Positions 47,340 to 58,668 of a stretch of 64,000 nt of DNA are shown here, in pieces. The stretch is from assembly GCA_027943335.1 (NCBI GenBank), contig BSBK01001583.1, positions 625,001 to 689,000 on the forward strand, given 5' to 3'. Within the stretch, counting starts at the first letter, position 1, and each line of letters begins with the position of its first letter. The position numbers and the translations under genes were made by a program. The notes beneath the pieces are model-generated. The model ran no database searches, had not been told where the DNA came from, and worked only from the letters and a program-made list of their open reading frames with translations. The DNA comes from Chamaecyparis obtusa (Eukaryota; Streptophyta; Pinopsida; Cupressales; Cupressaceae).

Positions 47340-50181
47340 GACAAATTGTACACACCTAAAACCTATTATTGATGGATAAAGAGACTTCATGAGAAGTAAA
47401 ATTTCAAGAATTATCCATGAACTAGAAATTCAAGAATATTTCATGTTAGGTCCTTAATAATGTAAGAATTTGAACCCTATTTACTATCAATAAGGTATGG
47501 TCCCAACCAGATTGGATCAAACTTACCATGTTTTCCTTTATCCTCAATCTTGGCAATCAACATTAGAACCAAATCCTCAATACCTAAATTTCTGACAGTG
47601 GTCCTTTTATCATAAAGATCCTTACATTGAAGCTACAACTTGACATTTCTATCATGAGCCTCCCTTCTTGATTCATCCAATTGTATCTGGTCATCCATTC
47701 TGATCTTTATTCATCATCCAAATCATCATCATATATTTGGATGAACCTATACATTTGCAGAAAATTGTTCTGTGGTAGTATGGCATGAATTCCATACACC
47801 AAATCAAAAGGTGCACAACCAATTGCCTTCTTTACTCTTACTCTATCATCCCACAAAAATTCCCGCAATTTTGAATCCCATGTCAGCCTTTTGATTTTAT
47901 CAAGAACTCTCTTCAAAATCTTTATCAGGCTCTTGTTTCTTGATTTAGCTTGACCATTACCTTGGGGGTCGTATGGAGATGAATATGATACTTGAATCTC
48001 ATACTGCTGGAAAAAAGTGTTAAATTCTTTAGACCTAAAGCACATTGCATTATCTACAACTATAGTCTCAAGGAATCTAAATCTTGTAAGGATATTATGC
48101 ATCATGAAGTTAGTCACCACTTTACTAGTGGCTCTCTTAGTGTGAATTTCTTCAACCCACTTAGTGAAATAATTTGTTTCCACTAAAATCCATGAGTGAC
48201 CCCCACTTGATTTATTTTGGATCTCTCCAATAAAGTCCATACCCCACTTCTAAAAAGGAGTGTCAACTAATATAGGCGTCAAGGGTAGGTTTCCATCAAA
48301 CTTCAATTTACCTACAAATCTTTGACAAACATCACACTTTATAAAAAAATATTAGCATCTTTGAAAATAGTTGGCCACCAGAAACCAAGCCTCCACATAC
48401 ACCATTTTATGTGTAGTAGTTTTGGCCATGTAATAGCCACCACATACACCATTATGCATTTCTTGCAATAGGTCTTTAGCTCCGTCATGATCAACACATT
48501 TGAGCAAGACCCCCTCATTGCTTGTCCACCACAATTCACCTTTAGAAATCACATACTTAATAGCATGTAATTTAACAGTCCTATTTCTATTACCATCCAT
48601 TTCAAGAGGAGGAATCATCTTCTACAGATATCCAATAATGTCTTTGTACTAATGACAACAATCTATGTCACAAATGTATAGCCTTTTATCTTCTTCAAGC
48701 ATGTTAATATGATTAGCATCCAAGTTACTCTAGTCCATAAGTTTGGCTAGTCCTAGACCTATGACTAGATTTTTGATTTGGATATCAATATTGAATTCTT
48801 GGATTCTATTGATCCATCTGTACCTCCTTCCTAAAACTTCCTGTTGTATCAGAATATGCTTTACTATAGCACTAGGAACATATGCAACTATGGTCTCTCT
48901 GACCAAATAGCATCTAAAATATTTGACATCCTTAACCAAGGCAAAGGCTTGCTTTTCATTAATATCATATTTTTGTTCAGCTTCTTGTAAGGACTTGCTA
49001 AAAAAGGAGATAGGTTGTTCAAATCCTTCAAAGTTGTTCCGTAGTAACACAATAGCCATAGTATGATAAGAAGAAAAGGAAACAATATTCATTGGCCTAC
49101 TGTAATTAGGTGTCCTTAACATAGGAGCATCCTTCATAGCTTGTTTGATCTTAGATAAATCCCTAAATGCTTCTTCATTCCATTCTATCTTAGCACCATT
49201 TTCTAGCATCTTAGAGATGAGGGTGCTAGTTTCTGCAAAATTAGTTATGAATCTCCTTAAAATATTTTCCTACCCAAAGAAGGATTGGATTCCTTTAACA
49301 TTTTTGGGTGGAGGTACTTTATCAATTGCAGAAACCATTTCAGGGTCAATCCTAACTCTTTATTTGGATACAATGTGTTCCAAAATCTTTCCTTTTGTAA
49401 CCCCAAAGGTATATTTCTTTTGGTTAAGAGACACTCTGTATTCCAAAGGTCTTATAATTTTTTTTTCAAGATGATCACAATGTTGATCCTCTTTCTTTGA
49501 ATAAGAATTCAAATCATCTTGGTATACCACTAGAGACTTCTTTATAAATTCTGAAAAAGCTACATCCATAGCTCATTGAAAAGTGGCTCCAGCATTTGTC
49601 AATCCAAAAGGCATCCTGACATATACATATGTACCCCATGTAGTAGTGAATGTAGTTTTTTGTTGTTTTGTTTCCATCACCATTACCTGATTGTAACCTA
49701 AGAATCCATCCATCATGGACATCATTTCTAACTCAATGACCCTCTGTAATATGGCTTCCATGTTTGGCAGACCATAATTGTCCTTTAGTGAATTGATATT
49801 CAAATTCCTAAAGTCTACGTAGAGTCTAATTTCACCATTCTTCTTTCTTACTGGAACCGGATTAGATACACATGATCAATTTCTTATAGGTGCAATAATT
49901 CCAACATCTCTCACCTTTTTGAGTTCCTCCTACATTTTGGGTGCCAATGTTGGATTCACAGGTCTCATCTTTTGTTGAAAAGGTTTGGTGTTCTCTTTTA
50001 TTGGAATCTCATGCTGAAATAAGTCTTCTCTATAGGCCTTTAGGTCATCATATGACCATGAAAAAAAATGCCTATATTTTCTTAGAAGATCTATCAATGA
50101 TTTTTTAATTTTGGGAGAAATCTTCGTACCAATGAAAACATTTTTAGGAGCCTCAATTGGTCCCAAATTAACTTCTTCCAA
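47340..50181 (-). pseudogene. Element D reverse transcriptase, RNase H and integrase
   Basis: All in one minus-strand frame, broken by stops. RT: HEIPIKENTKPFQQKMRPVN, YGLPNMEAILQRV, MMDGFLGYNQV, MPFGLTNAGATFQ and the active site VVYQDDL (YQDD, 49513-49524). RNase H: QPISFFSKSLQEAEQKY. Integrase: remains of the zinc-binding part (HNGVCGGYYMAKT), a core starting MDFIGEI, then VVDNAMCFRSKEF, then NGQAKSRNKSL. The third position of the D-D-E triad, normally Glu in NGQAE, is Lys. The C-terminal domain is readable as EDKGKHGKFDPIWLGPYLI (47475-47590). The wording TNYFTKWVEE matches the TDYFTKWVEA block typical of Tat/Athila integrases. Confidence 0.88.
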
Positions 50182-50327
50182 ATCCTTTTTTTTATGTATA
50201 GATTTTACAAAATAGGGCTTCTCTTTATTATCAAAAAAATTTCAAGAACCACTAGCCCGTTTGGGACTCTATTTGATTTTAACTATAGGACTTCTGTCCC
50301 AAAAATAGTGTCCTTTCTGTCCATGGT

Positions 50328-51202
50328 TTATACAAATTCACTGAAATCAATCTCTTCATTTCCAAAGCTTTCTTCACAATGCGAGAATCTTAGAATGTCT
50401 AGGTCATCATTAAAAACTTGCCAGTTTTCTATGTTGTCAGGTATAGAAGGCCTAGATTGAACCTCTATCTCAGAGATTCTTGCAAATGTTATATCCTTAT
50501 GCCTTAATGAAATGTTTTCTAATAGATCAACCATTCTATTTTGAACTCTATCCATCCAATCAATATCAAATGATTCAAAATTTTCCAATTCATCCCAAAC
50601 TACATTTCAGTATTGTTTCAATCTTTTGTTCTTGGAAGCATACTTTGACCAAATTTTAGAGACTACTAGCTCAGAGTCACCAATGACTTTCAGGTCTTCA
50701 ATCCCATTTTTTGAGGCTAATCTCAATCCTATTAACAATGCCTCATATTGTTCAATATTGTTTGTGCATGTGAACAACAAACTATAAGTAAACTTAAAAG
50801 TTTTTCCACTTGGAGAAATTAACAAATTTCCTTCTCCAGCACCTTCCTTTGAACTTGCACCATCAAAGTACATAGTCCACAATCCATTTTGGTCTGATAA
50901 GTTATTTTTTTCCTTAGACAAAAGAATAGGCTTCATCTTTCCTTCAACTACCTTGTCTTGTACCTGAAAAGAGTCCATGTCTGTATTAAGAAAATAGTTC
51001 ATGCTTTCATCAAGTCATTTTTCTCAATCATATGAGGGGTTTTGGTTTCCCTATACACCTTTACATTATCATAAAAAATATTAAAAGTTTCAAAGGATAA
51101 GTCACACTGAATACTTCCTCCCATAGATGTACTCCACTTTCTTGACAACAACATCCCATACTGAGGAGGAATATCAACAACAAGAATACTCATTGTCAAC
51201 AA
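50328..51202 (-). pseudogene. Element D archaeal-type RNase H, upstream of RT
   Basis: After DIPPQYGMLLSRKWSTSMGG (51175-51115, the region following protease in these elements) the minus strand encodes GLWTMYFDGASSKEGAGEGN, then NNIEQYEALLIGL and VIGDSELVV. It ends in ESFDIDWMDRVQNRMVDLL (50575-50500). Asp of FDGAS, Glu of YEAL, Asp of GDSE and the late Asp of RMVD correspond to the four acidic catalytic residues of an archaeal-type RNase H. A frame change near 50600 splits it. The domain lies between protease and RT, whereas the order I know for Tat elements places it after the first RNase H. Confidence 0.82.
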
Positions 51203-51219
51203 CTTGTCAGGGTAAGCAG

Positions 51220-51672
51220 CTAGCCTATAAGGAAAATATTTAATAGTACCAATGACTGGTACCTCTCTAGAATCCTTGGCCTATGTGGAGCATCAAATTG
51301 TAGTCCTATTGGCTTCATCACTTCAGCAAGCATCACCATGTTAGATGCTCCTAAATTAATCATATAGTTTTTCAACATCTTTCCATTTATTATTAAAGTA
51401 AGAAAAAAGGGATCCACAACACCTACAAAAGTATTTACAACATTTGTTTCTAAATAAATATGAGGAATTTTGGAAAAAAATTCTTTTGTCTCCTTCCCTT
51501 TATTCTTAGATTTATCTCTTGCATTGTCAATGTTTTTACTCCCTTTTGATTTTTTGATTTCAGTTGAAGGTACATCATTTACACTTGAAAGGGCTTTTTC
51601 CTTATGTTCCCCTATCTTCATCATTCCTAGGAATGGGACCTTGGCAATGATCTGGGATAATAGCTGGCCCAT
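51220..51672 (-). pseudogene. Element D protease
   Basis: Retropepsin-like segment PFFLTLIINGKMLKNYMINL followed by GASNMVML. The active-site triplet that should be Asp-Ser/Thr-Gly reads Asn-Leu-Gly, so the enzyme is dead. The preceding region is lysine-rich (KGSKNIDNARDKSKNKGKE). The flap and downstream GLQFDAPH portion are still readable. Confidence 0.75.
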
Positions 51673-53860
51673 ATCAACTAGAGTATATCTTACATCAATA
51701 AAATCTTGATTTATAATAGCAATATTTCCATTCTCAGATTGAATGGCAATATTTGGTTCATTTTTCTTTGGTTGCTTAACATCTTTTTGGGGAGGGGGAA
51801 CACTTGTCTCTGGTGTTTTGACCTATAATTTAAGATTTTTAGGATTTAAATTATTATCTATCCTAATCTTATCCCTTTTGACACACTCAACTAATTTTAT
51901 CTTTTCTGGTGTCTGCTTGGTGTCATTCTTGTCTTCTTTGATAAACATATTAGATGGTTTACCATCTTCCTTACCAATCATTCTATTTCTTAATACATAA
52001 TTACTCCTTGCTTGAGTAACCATGTTAGTAGTTATTTTTTCAATTTCTTCATTTGATGGTCTTCTTATCATAAAAGGTTCTACACCTTTCTCAGCATTGC
52101 ACCTCATATTATCCACTTCCTCTTCATATTCATCATATGAGAAAACTTGTTGATGATATACCTTTGTTCTTCTTTGTGAGCTACAACATCTTGATTTTCA
52201 TCTTCATCTATAGAATAAAATTCATCCCATAGATGTGAAGAGGTCATGGCACAACCACTGCTATCATATGATTTATCCTCCTCATTTCCTTTCTCTTTAC
52301 TAGCAGACATATTTAGAGAAACAACACAATATTTAGGGCTATGAGGAGATTGGCAAGATACACACCATGGCATGTCATCAATCATGTTAATAGTGTTATT
52401 TTTTAAAGGTTCAAGAGTCTTGAAATTAGGTTTATCCTTCCTATCTTGAGAAATAGGTTTTTCATCTTTCCATTGAGTATTATAGGCTATTAAAGTTATT
52501 GAAAGGAAACCTCTCATTATTTATTGTAGATCTATTGTTCTTATTATCTACAGGCTTCACATATTTCAAGGCATTCAAGATCAATTTTATATTATCCTCC
52601 TCTTCACCCTTTGTATTAAGAGGCTAACCTATTTCCTTCCTATTTGACATGAGAGGTTTCAATTCTTCCCTTCTACACAACTTCCCTACAACTCTCCTAT
52701 TGCTTTCACTATTAACTATAATCTTATATGTTTCCTAGGTAATAGATCTTGGATTCTTATCTCTGAGGAGATATCCCATCTTAGCATCAAAATCATTCAT
52801 ATAGGATGCAAGGAACACCTTATCATCTAGTCTCATCACTTGGAAGAGCTTGTGCATGGATTTTTGAAATCTCACATTAAAATCAACAACTTCTTCATTT
52901 TGGTTTTCTTGATATTATTGAATTCACTTAACATGTTCACCTTCATTATTTTTTTCATCATATTGGTCCTTCAAAAAATCCATAAAATCATCCCAAGTTC
53001 CCACACAATCATGTGGTAATCCCCTAAATCAATCTCTAGCATCTTCAGGAAGTGATTAAACAAATAATTTCATTACTACATCTTTAAATTCAATCTCATA
53101 ATCATCCATCATATCTATAAATTTCTTCAAATTTTCTTCACATGTAATTACATTATTACCATAAAATTTGGGAAGTTTTTCTCTAATTTCATTTGGAATA
53201 ACATTTGGATAGCTAGGAATACCAATAAAAGAAATTTGTTTATACCTTTCACCATGGACATGTCTTCTTTGAAAAGATCCATCACCTTGAGAAGTGGAAG
53301 TGTTGGTGTTTGTTGTCACAACAACTTTTACATCAACTGGTGGGGGAATAGTAGTTGCACACTTTGCATTATTTCCACCAAGAGCTGAGGTAGGGGTAGC
53401 AAGATTAGAAGGCATTGAGGAATTTCTTATAAAATTTATTTTCTTCTACATTTCAATTGTAGTAGCATCCAATTCTTCTTTCTCAAGTTCTTTAGCTAAG
53501 ATCTAATTCACTCTCTTAGCCTTCTCAAGATCCATATTTAGTTTAGACATTTGATTTGCTCGGATCTTATTGTTTGTAGGTTCATTTATGGAAATTATAG
53601 AAGCCTCATGTTTTCCTTTATCTTTAGGTTTTCTAGTTTCAAAGACTTGTTGGAGAATAGGTTTTTCTTCACTTCTCTTAGGTTTTTGAATCTCATTCAT
53701 TACTTCTAGGTTCTTTAATTGCCTTTTCAAATGCTCGGTTCTAATTGTAGCTTGTCTAATTTCATCCTCTTTATCCTTTTCTCTTTTTTGTCTAATAGAA
53801 ATTTGTTCCTGGATTCTTCTCTCCAAATCATGCACCTCATTAAAAATATCATCAGAGTCA
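51673..53860 (-). pseudogene. Element D gag
   Basis: The N-terminal piece (53835-53503) is a charged coiled-coil starting HDLERRIQEQISIRQKREK. Then follow a P/T-rich linker and the capsid core (EIREKLPKFYGNN, ENLKKFIDMMDDYEIEF; 53230-53056), continuing past a stop to FRGLPHDCVGTWDDFMDFLK and MHKLFQVMRLDDKVFLASY (to about 52800). From 52760 to 51823 only fragments are readable, in changing frames. I saw no zinc knuckle. The pattern is of a Tat/Athila-type Gag with heavy decay. Confidence 0.72.
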
Positions 53861-54677
53861 AGGAGAGTTGTTTTAGACTAAATTTTCAATATGGAGCTCC
53901 TCTAACTCATCAATGTGGATATAAGGGATCTCAGATGGTGTAACACTAGGAACACGAGGAGGATCTCTATTTTATCCACCTCTACACCTACTTCATGAGC
54001 TCCTATCATGTCCTAGATAATTATTTTGAGTCAATTTCATAATAGGACATGATCCCTCTTCTCTCATCTCATCTTAAGAGAGATACTCTCCACAAATTCC
54101 CAACCCTAGGTCTACAACATTTTCATTTGCTACTACACTCCTTTCTTAATTTGATAGGATTGGGATTTCTCCTCTAGCGTGATCCTTTTATTTCCAAATA
54201 TGTGATGCATTTTTTTCAGCTTTGTCTTTTCTTGGTTAGGCATTACTTGAAGTACTTGGAAGTTCACCATGCAACCTTATCTTCAAGATGATCTCTCCTC
54301 CAAGATCTATTGTTCTTCATATTTAGAAAGTGTTAGTAAAATAGAAATATAACTCAACACTGTTGTAGAGATCCTTTGAGTTTCCACCCAATACAAATTG
54401 GGAAATATAACACTAGCTCAATAAATTGAGTATTTGTAACCAAGAAATATCTCAAGGAAAAAGAAAACAACAAAAGGGAACAAGAAATCCCAACAAATCC
54501 TTCCCTGATAACACAAATTCATAGGATAGAAAAATACAATTATGTACTTCAATGGTAACTGACTAGTTCAAAAAAATAAGAAGGCCATGAGTTTAGATCA
54601 ACTTGTGCTTGCATTATTTGATAAAATTTGTAACACCAAAGATCTCAATATAAGTTCATCAAAACTATTTGGTCTCT
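53861..54677 (-). other. 5' untranslated leader of element D
   Basis: Between primer-binding site and gag; AT-rich, no supported coding region. Long leaders are common in this clade. Confidence 0.55.
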
Positions 54678-54697
54678 ATTCCCTAGTGGAGTCACCA
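54678..54697 (-). other. Primer-binding site of element D (not initiator Met)
   Basis: Minus strand TGGTGACTCCACTAGGGAAT, seven bases from the LTR end at 54705. It resembles the TGGCGACTC-TGGGGA-type site that I recall from Tat/Ogre elements; the tRNA is not assigned. Confidence 0.65.
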
Positions 54698-54704
54698 TTT
54701 TGGT

Positions 54705-55854
54705 TGTTATTGAAAATATTAGGAGTTATGCTTTGAGAGCCACCAATACCTTAGATTGATTTGGTTAGTTCTAAAAGTAAGGTAAATCTTAAGGTTACTG
54801 AACCAACTATAGGGACAAGACTTCCCCCTACACTTATGGTTCTACAAAACCAAGGTGCGTATACCTAATCCATCTTTACACACAATTTATTACAATTCCT
54901 TTTCTAGATTCTACAAAGAAGATGACGATTAGAGAATACTGAATGATAACCAATCATTCATTGATCCTCCATTATCATGTAAGATATATAATAAAAACCA
55001 TAATAGGATAAGAGTTCAATAAGACATTTATTTAAAATAAAATAATGTAACCCTACTTCACTAGACATACATCAATATAGAAAATAATTGCTTGTGATCA
55101 GTGCCTTATCCTCTAGGCAATATTCTAATGCATAAGCATAATATAGGAACCAAATTATATCAAAGATTAAAAGCCATAAATACAACTTCCCAAACCCTCA
55201 TTACTTACAAATATCCCTGTGTAAATATTAAGAATCTATGCCCTATCCAAAGTCTATTAATTTGATCCTAGATCAAAGATAAGGAATAATGTCATATACA
55301 TAGATACTTTTTCTTCAAATATCTACCACTCCAATATAGCTAAAGACTTTAAAGATTTCTATTTCTATAAAAACTAATACCTAGTTAAAGTCTGCTACAA
55401 TCCTAATTGGAAATAATATGCAACAACTTGCTCTCTTAATTTTGCATCCCTTTCTAAGTGACCTTGGAAATCCTTATAATGGACTGCAACAAGCTTATGA
55501 TCATTTAGGGAAAAATTAGGGTTGCCAACAACCTCAACAACCTACAGCAACAAGAAGAAAATGCAGATAGGAAATCTTAAAAACCCAGATCAAATCAAAT
55601 TTGATTTACAATATTGACTTTACCACCACAGGCCAACTGCCATTATCAAATAAAGACTTTTTTCCATAAATAGAAAATTCAATGCTAGAATAATCTTAGA
55701 CAACCTTATGTGTAATAGGGCATGAAAAATTACTAACAACCATCATACCCTAGTTGCCTTCTTCAAAATATCAATCCTCTACATTAAACTAAAACGACGC
55801 CCAGGGAACCCAAATTAAATCATAGCGACCACATAACACCTGCTCATTAATTTT
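54705..55854 (-). repeat. 5' LTR of element D, proximal part
   Basis: Ends in AATAACA on the minus strand, next to the primer-binding site. It aligns with 29151-30084 plus 45087 onward and contains the E1 empty site (55516-55520). It is cut at 55855 by element B; the remainder is beyond the right edge. Confidence 0.87.
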
Positions 55855-56876
55855 TGTTGGAAATTTGGCTAAAGTTAGTACATAGATGTTTTCATTATGG
55901 AAACATATGATCCACATGAAGATCACACTTGTCTGAGAGCAAGTATAGTAGAGCACATTGCAAATTTGTCTAAGTGTAAGACAATGTTTTCACCAGTGCA
56001 CCAGGACACAATTTTTGTTTGTGACATTGATTGGAGTAAGTTCAGTGCTTGTGCACTTGAACATAGACTCTATGATGACTAATGATGACCCATCTCATAG
56101 CACAATTCAGTATGACATGTACAAAATTAGTTATGACAGTTTTACCAAAGACAGTGTTAAGCCGACAAGACAGAATATGAAGGCATAATTGGTAAAGAGT
56201 TAAGGGATTATTTTGTTTATCAAAATAATTACTTAAAAATATAAGGGGATGACATCCTAGATGTTAACTCTTGGATAAAGATATATGCAATCTGACCATG
56301 TAAAGTTATTATCCTTAATAACTTGTATATATGTAATATGTAATTGTAAGAAGAAGAGAGATATGTGATAACATTGTAATGATATGATGCGAATGTAAGA
56401 GCAGCGAAAATATATTGATGCAAGTAGCATAAGGTTATATACCTTAATCCATTTTTATAATAAGTATACATTGTACATTACTTGTTTGGGCAGTGGGCTC
56501 ATTTGGTAATCAGATTTTGTATTGACAACTCCTAATAGGGTTGAGGCTTCTAACAAGGCCTATAGTCCCTTAATCAGGACTGATACACTATATGCTTGTA
56601 ATAGACTCCTAACAGGGTCAAAATTCTTAACATGATACTTTTGATTAGTGGATATTTGTGGGTACCATCCCCACCAGGGTTTTCCCTTGGCCAGGGTTTC
56701 CTCGAGAACATATCATGTGTTATGAGTTCTTTATTTCTATTGCTATGCATATTGTTTAGCTTCTTATGTTATGCATGTATAAAGATAATCTGTTATATCC
56801 ATAATTGGGAAAAAGATAAAGTTTGTAGAATACTAATTCACCCCCCCCCCCCTCTTAGTATTCCCTATTTCTAACA
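55855..56876 (+). repeat. 5' LTR of element B
   Basis: 1022 bases, similar to the minus-strand LTR of B' (62507-63494). Shared stretches include ttgggcagtgggctcat, ggtaccatccccaccagggtt and cctcgagaacatatcatg. Short frames such as 56632-56874 are not considered genes. Confidence 0.9.
56828..56863 (+). other. Hairpin with C12 loop before the primer-binding site (element B)
   Basis: GAATACTAA (56828-56836) pairs perfectly with TTAGTATTC (56855-56863) around TTCACCCCCCCCCCCCTC. Loop and position match Copia A; the stem sequence is different. Confidence 0.83.
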
Positions 56877-56878
56877 AT

Positions 56879-56890
56879 TGGTATCAGAGC
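56879..56890 (+). other. Primer-binding site of element B (initiator tRNA-Met)
   Basis: TGGTATCAGAGC, two bases after the LTR end. Confidence 0.93.
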
Positions 56891-56947
56891 TTAGTTACTC
56901 GGAGAAGAATCATTCAAGGAAAGCCTAGCAGCTGGAGTAAGATCTCT

Positions 56948-58248
56948 ATGGATATGGATCAACTACGGAAAAATCTTAAAGAAGCTCTTGAATAGATTGA
57001 TATGCTTACTGATGAAAGAAACACTCTAAAAAGGAAATATGATTATGCAAAGAATCTTATTGAGAAACTGAAAAACAAGATAGAAGATCTGAAATCTGAA
57101 AAGGAATATGAAATTCTTATTGAAGATTGTGATGACAATTTAGAAAAAGAAAATGTGATCCTTAAGCATGAAATGAAGATAGAAAATCTGAAGCTAGTTT
57201 GAAATATGGAAATGAAAAAAATAAAGAAAATCTGAGATCTGAGAATGAAAGGTTGAAGATTGAGAATGAAGAATTAAAATCTAAACTTGCCAAAGTAACA
57301 TCTGAATTTGAGAAAGTAAATTTGCAGCATGGAAAACTTGAGAAATACAATAAGATTGTGAAAGGTGAATTGACTCAATCCAAACAACAACTTGAAAGGC
57401 TATATTTAGATAGTGAGAAGATCGATGAACAAGTATCTTATGGAAAACCATCCTATGATAAGACTGGACTTGGATTTAATATATTCAGAACAAATGATGA
57501 AAGTGAGGAACTAGATCTAAAAGAATCTGAAAGCATAGATAAGAAGAAGTCAGATGAGATCAAAAAATCTGATGACACACCTAAAGGAGAAGAACCACCT
57601 AAAGAAGAAGAACCACCAAACCAAGAAGAATCACCCAAAGGTATGCAAAGAGAATTCAAAGGTAGATGTTTTGGTTGTAATACTATTGGTCACATGAAGA
57701 GAGATTGCACAGGTAAATAATTTAAATCTCTTAATGGTTATTGTTATAATTGTCATGGTTTTGGACATAGAGCTATTGAATTTAGAAGACGTAAAGTTAT
57801 TGAGAATAATTATGGTAGTAGAATGTTTAGGAATACTAACAATGCAGATAAGAGACCCACTGAAGATATGAACAGAAGAAATGAAGTAGTATGTTATAGA
57901 TGCAACAAGATTGGACACATTGCTAGAAACTACAGATCACAAATCAATTAGCAAGGACCAAGATATGGGAACAATGGAATTTTTTGTCAGATATGTAACA
58001 AGGTTGGACATATAGCAAGGTTTTGCAGAATGAACAATGGAGTTTTTCATCCTAACCCTAACCCTAGAAATCATGCAAGAAGAAATAAAGATGCACGTAA
58101 CAGACAAAAAGGTTGGTGTAGTAATGCAAATGAAGTGAAGTTTGTTAAAGGCACAGATCAAGGAAAGATTTTCAAAATTGAAGGTAATTAGAAAGGTGAA
58201 TTATCCAATGGTAAGAATGAATACTTACCTGACCTATCTGTAAGCACT
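56948..58248 (+). pseudogene. Coiled-coil, multi-zinc-knuckle gag of element B
   Basis: Starts MDMDQLRKNLKEALE at 56948 with a TAG soon after, then a long Lys/Glu/Asn/Leu coiled coil (57002-57400). A frame change lies near 57200. A proline/glutamate stretch (KGEEPPKEEEPPNQEE, near 57590-57640) precedes four knuckles: CFGCNTIGHMKRDC (57667-57708), CYNCHGFGHRAIEF (about 57742-57785), CYRCNKIGHIARNY (about 57895-57938) and CQICNKVGHIARFC (about 57988-58030). The second and third have lost the last Cys. Stops at 57718, near 57949, near 58189 and at the end (about 58249) interrupt. A basic tail (ARRNKDARNRQKGW) follows. Element C has the same plan on the minus strand. Confidence 0.8.
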
Positions 58249-58668
58249 TAATTTATGAAAATTGCAGTAGATTAGGAACTTAGAATTAGTGTAGAAGTAG
58301 ATTTTTGATGAATTAAGTCTTGCGTAGTTAATGTAAGGTAGTTTATGATGTACTAATGCTATGGTTAAGAGCGCAAAAAAAATATTATGTTTTGCGAGAT
58401 CACAAGAAGTTTTAAGTTTTGCAGGATAGAAGAAATAACTTTTTGGAAAGAAGTGGCAAAAGAATTGAATACGATGTCAGATCTAAGTAAGATTGAAGTA
58501 ATAAAAGATTATGATCGATGTTATTTGATTATAAAAGAGAATTGAAGTTTTTAGGAGAGAAAAGAATAGAGATTGGAAGCATTTTGCAATGATTTGGTGA
58601 AAGATTTGAGCACCGAATCTATGAAAGCCCTAAAATCATGAACTTGAGGTATTTATCTTGACAGATCT
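58249..58668 (+). other. Non-coding spacer between gag and ORF2 of element B
   Basis: No supported reading frame. It matches the spacer of element C in length and place. Confidence 0.5.

Larger units (their letters stand above)
29151..55854 (-). mobile_element. Tat-like Ty3/gypsy retrotransposon D, with nested insertions
   Basis: Minus-strand order: 5' LTR (54705-55854, cut by element B), primer-binding site (54678-54697), gag, protease, an archaeal-type RNase H, reverse transcriptase, RNase H, integrase, and a 3' LTR split into 29151-30084 and 45087 to about 47300 by element E1. The two LTRs align over more than 1 kb. The primer-binding site is not initiator Met, which with the second RNase H points to the Tat clade. 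The coding region is decayed. The outer end of the 5' LTR is beyond the right edge, so target duplications cannot be compared; CTACA (29146-29150) is the left candidate. Confidence 0.85.

Noticed and set aside
47773..48240. Asn in TNYFTKW taken as a lost catalytic Asp of D integrase
   Set aside because: The first catalytic Asp is in MDFIG, which is intact; the real loss is Glu to Lys in NGQAK.
58049..58070. Telomere-like ccctaaccctaaccctag
   Set aside because: Only two to three units, in the gag reading frame of element B (HPNPNPRN); not the plant telomere unit and no longer array.
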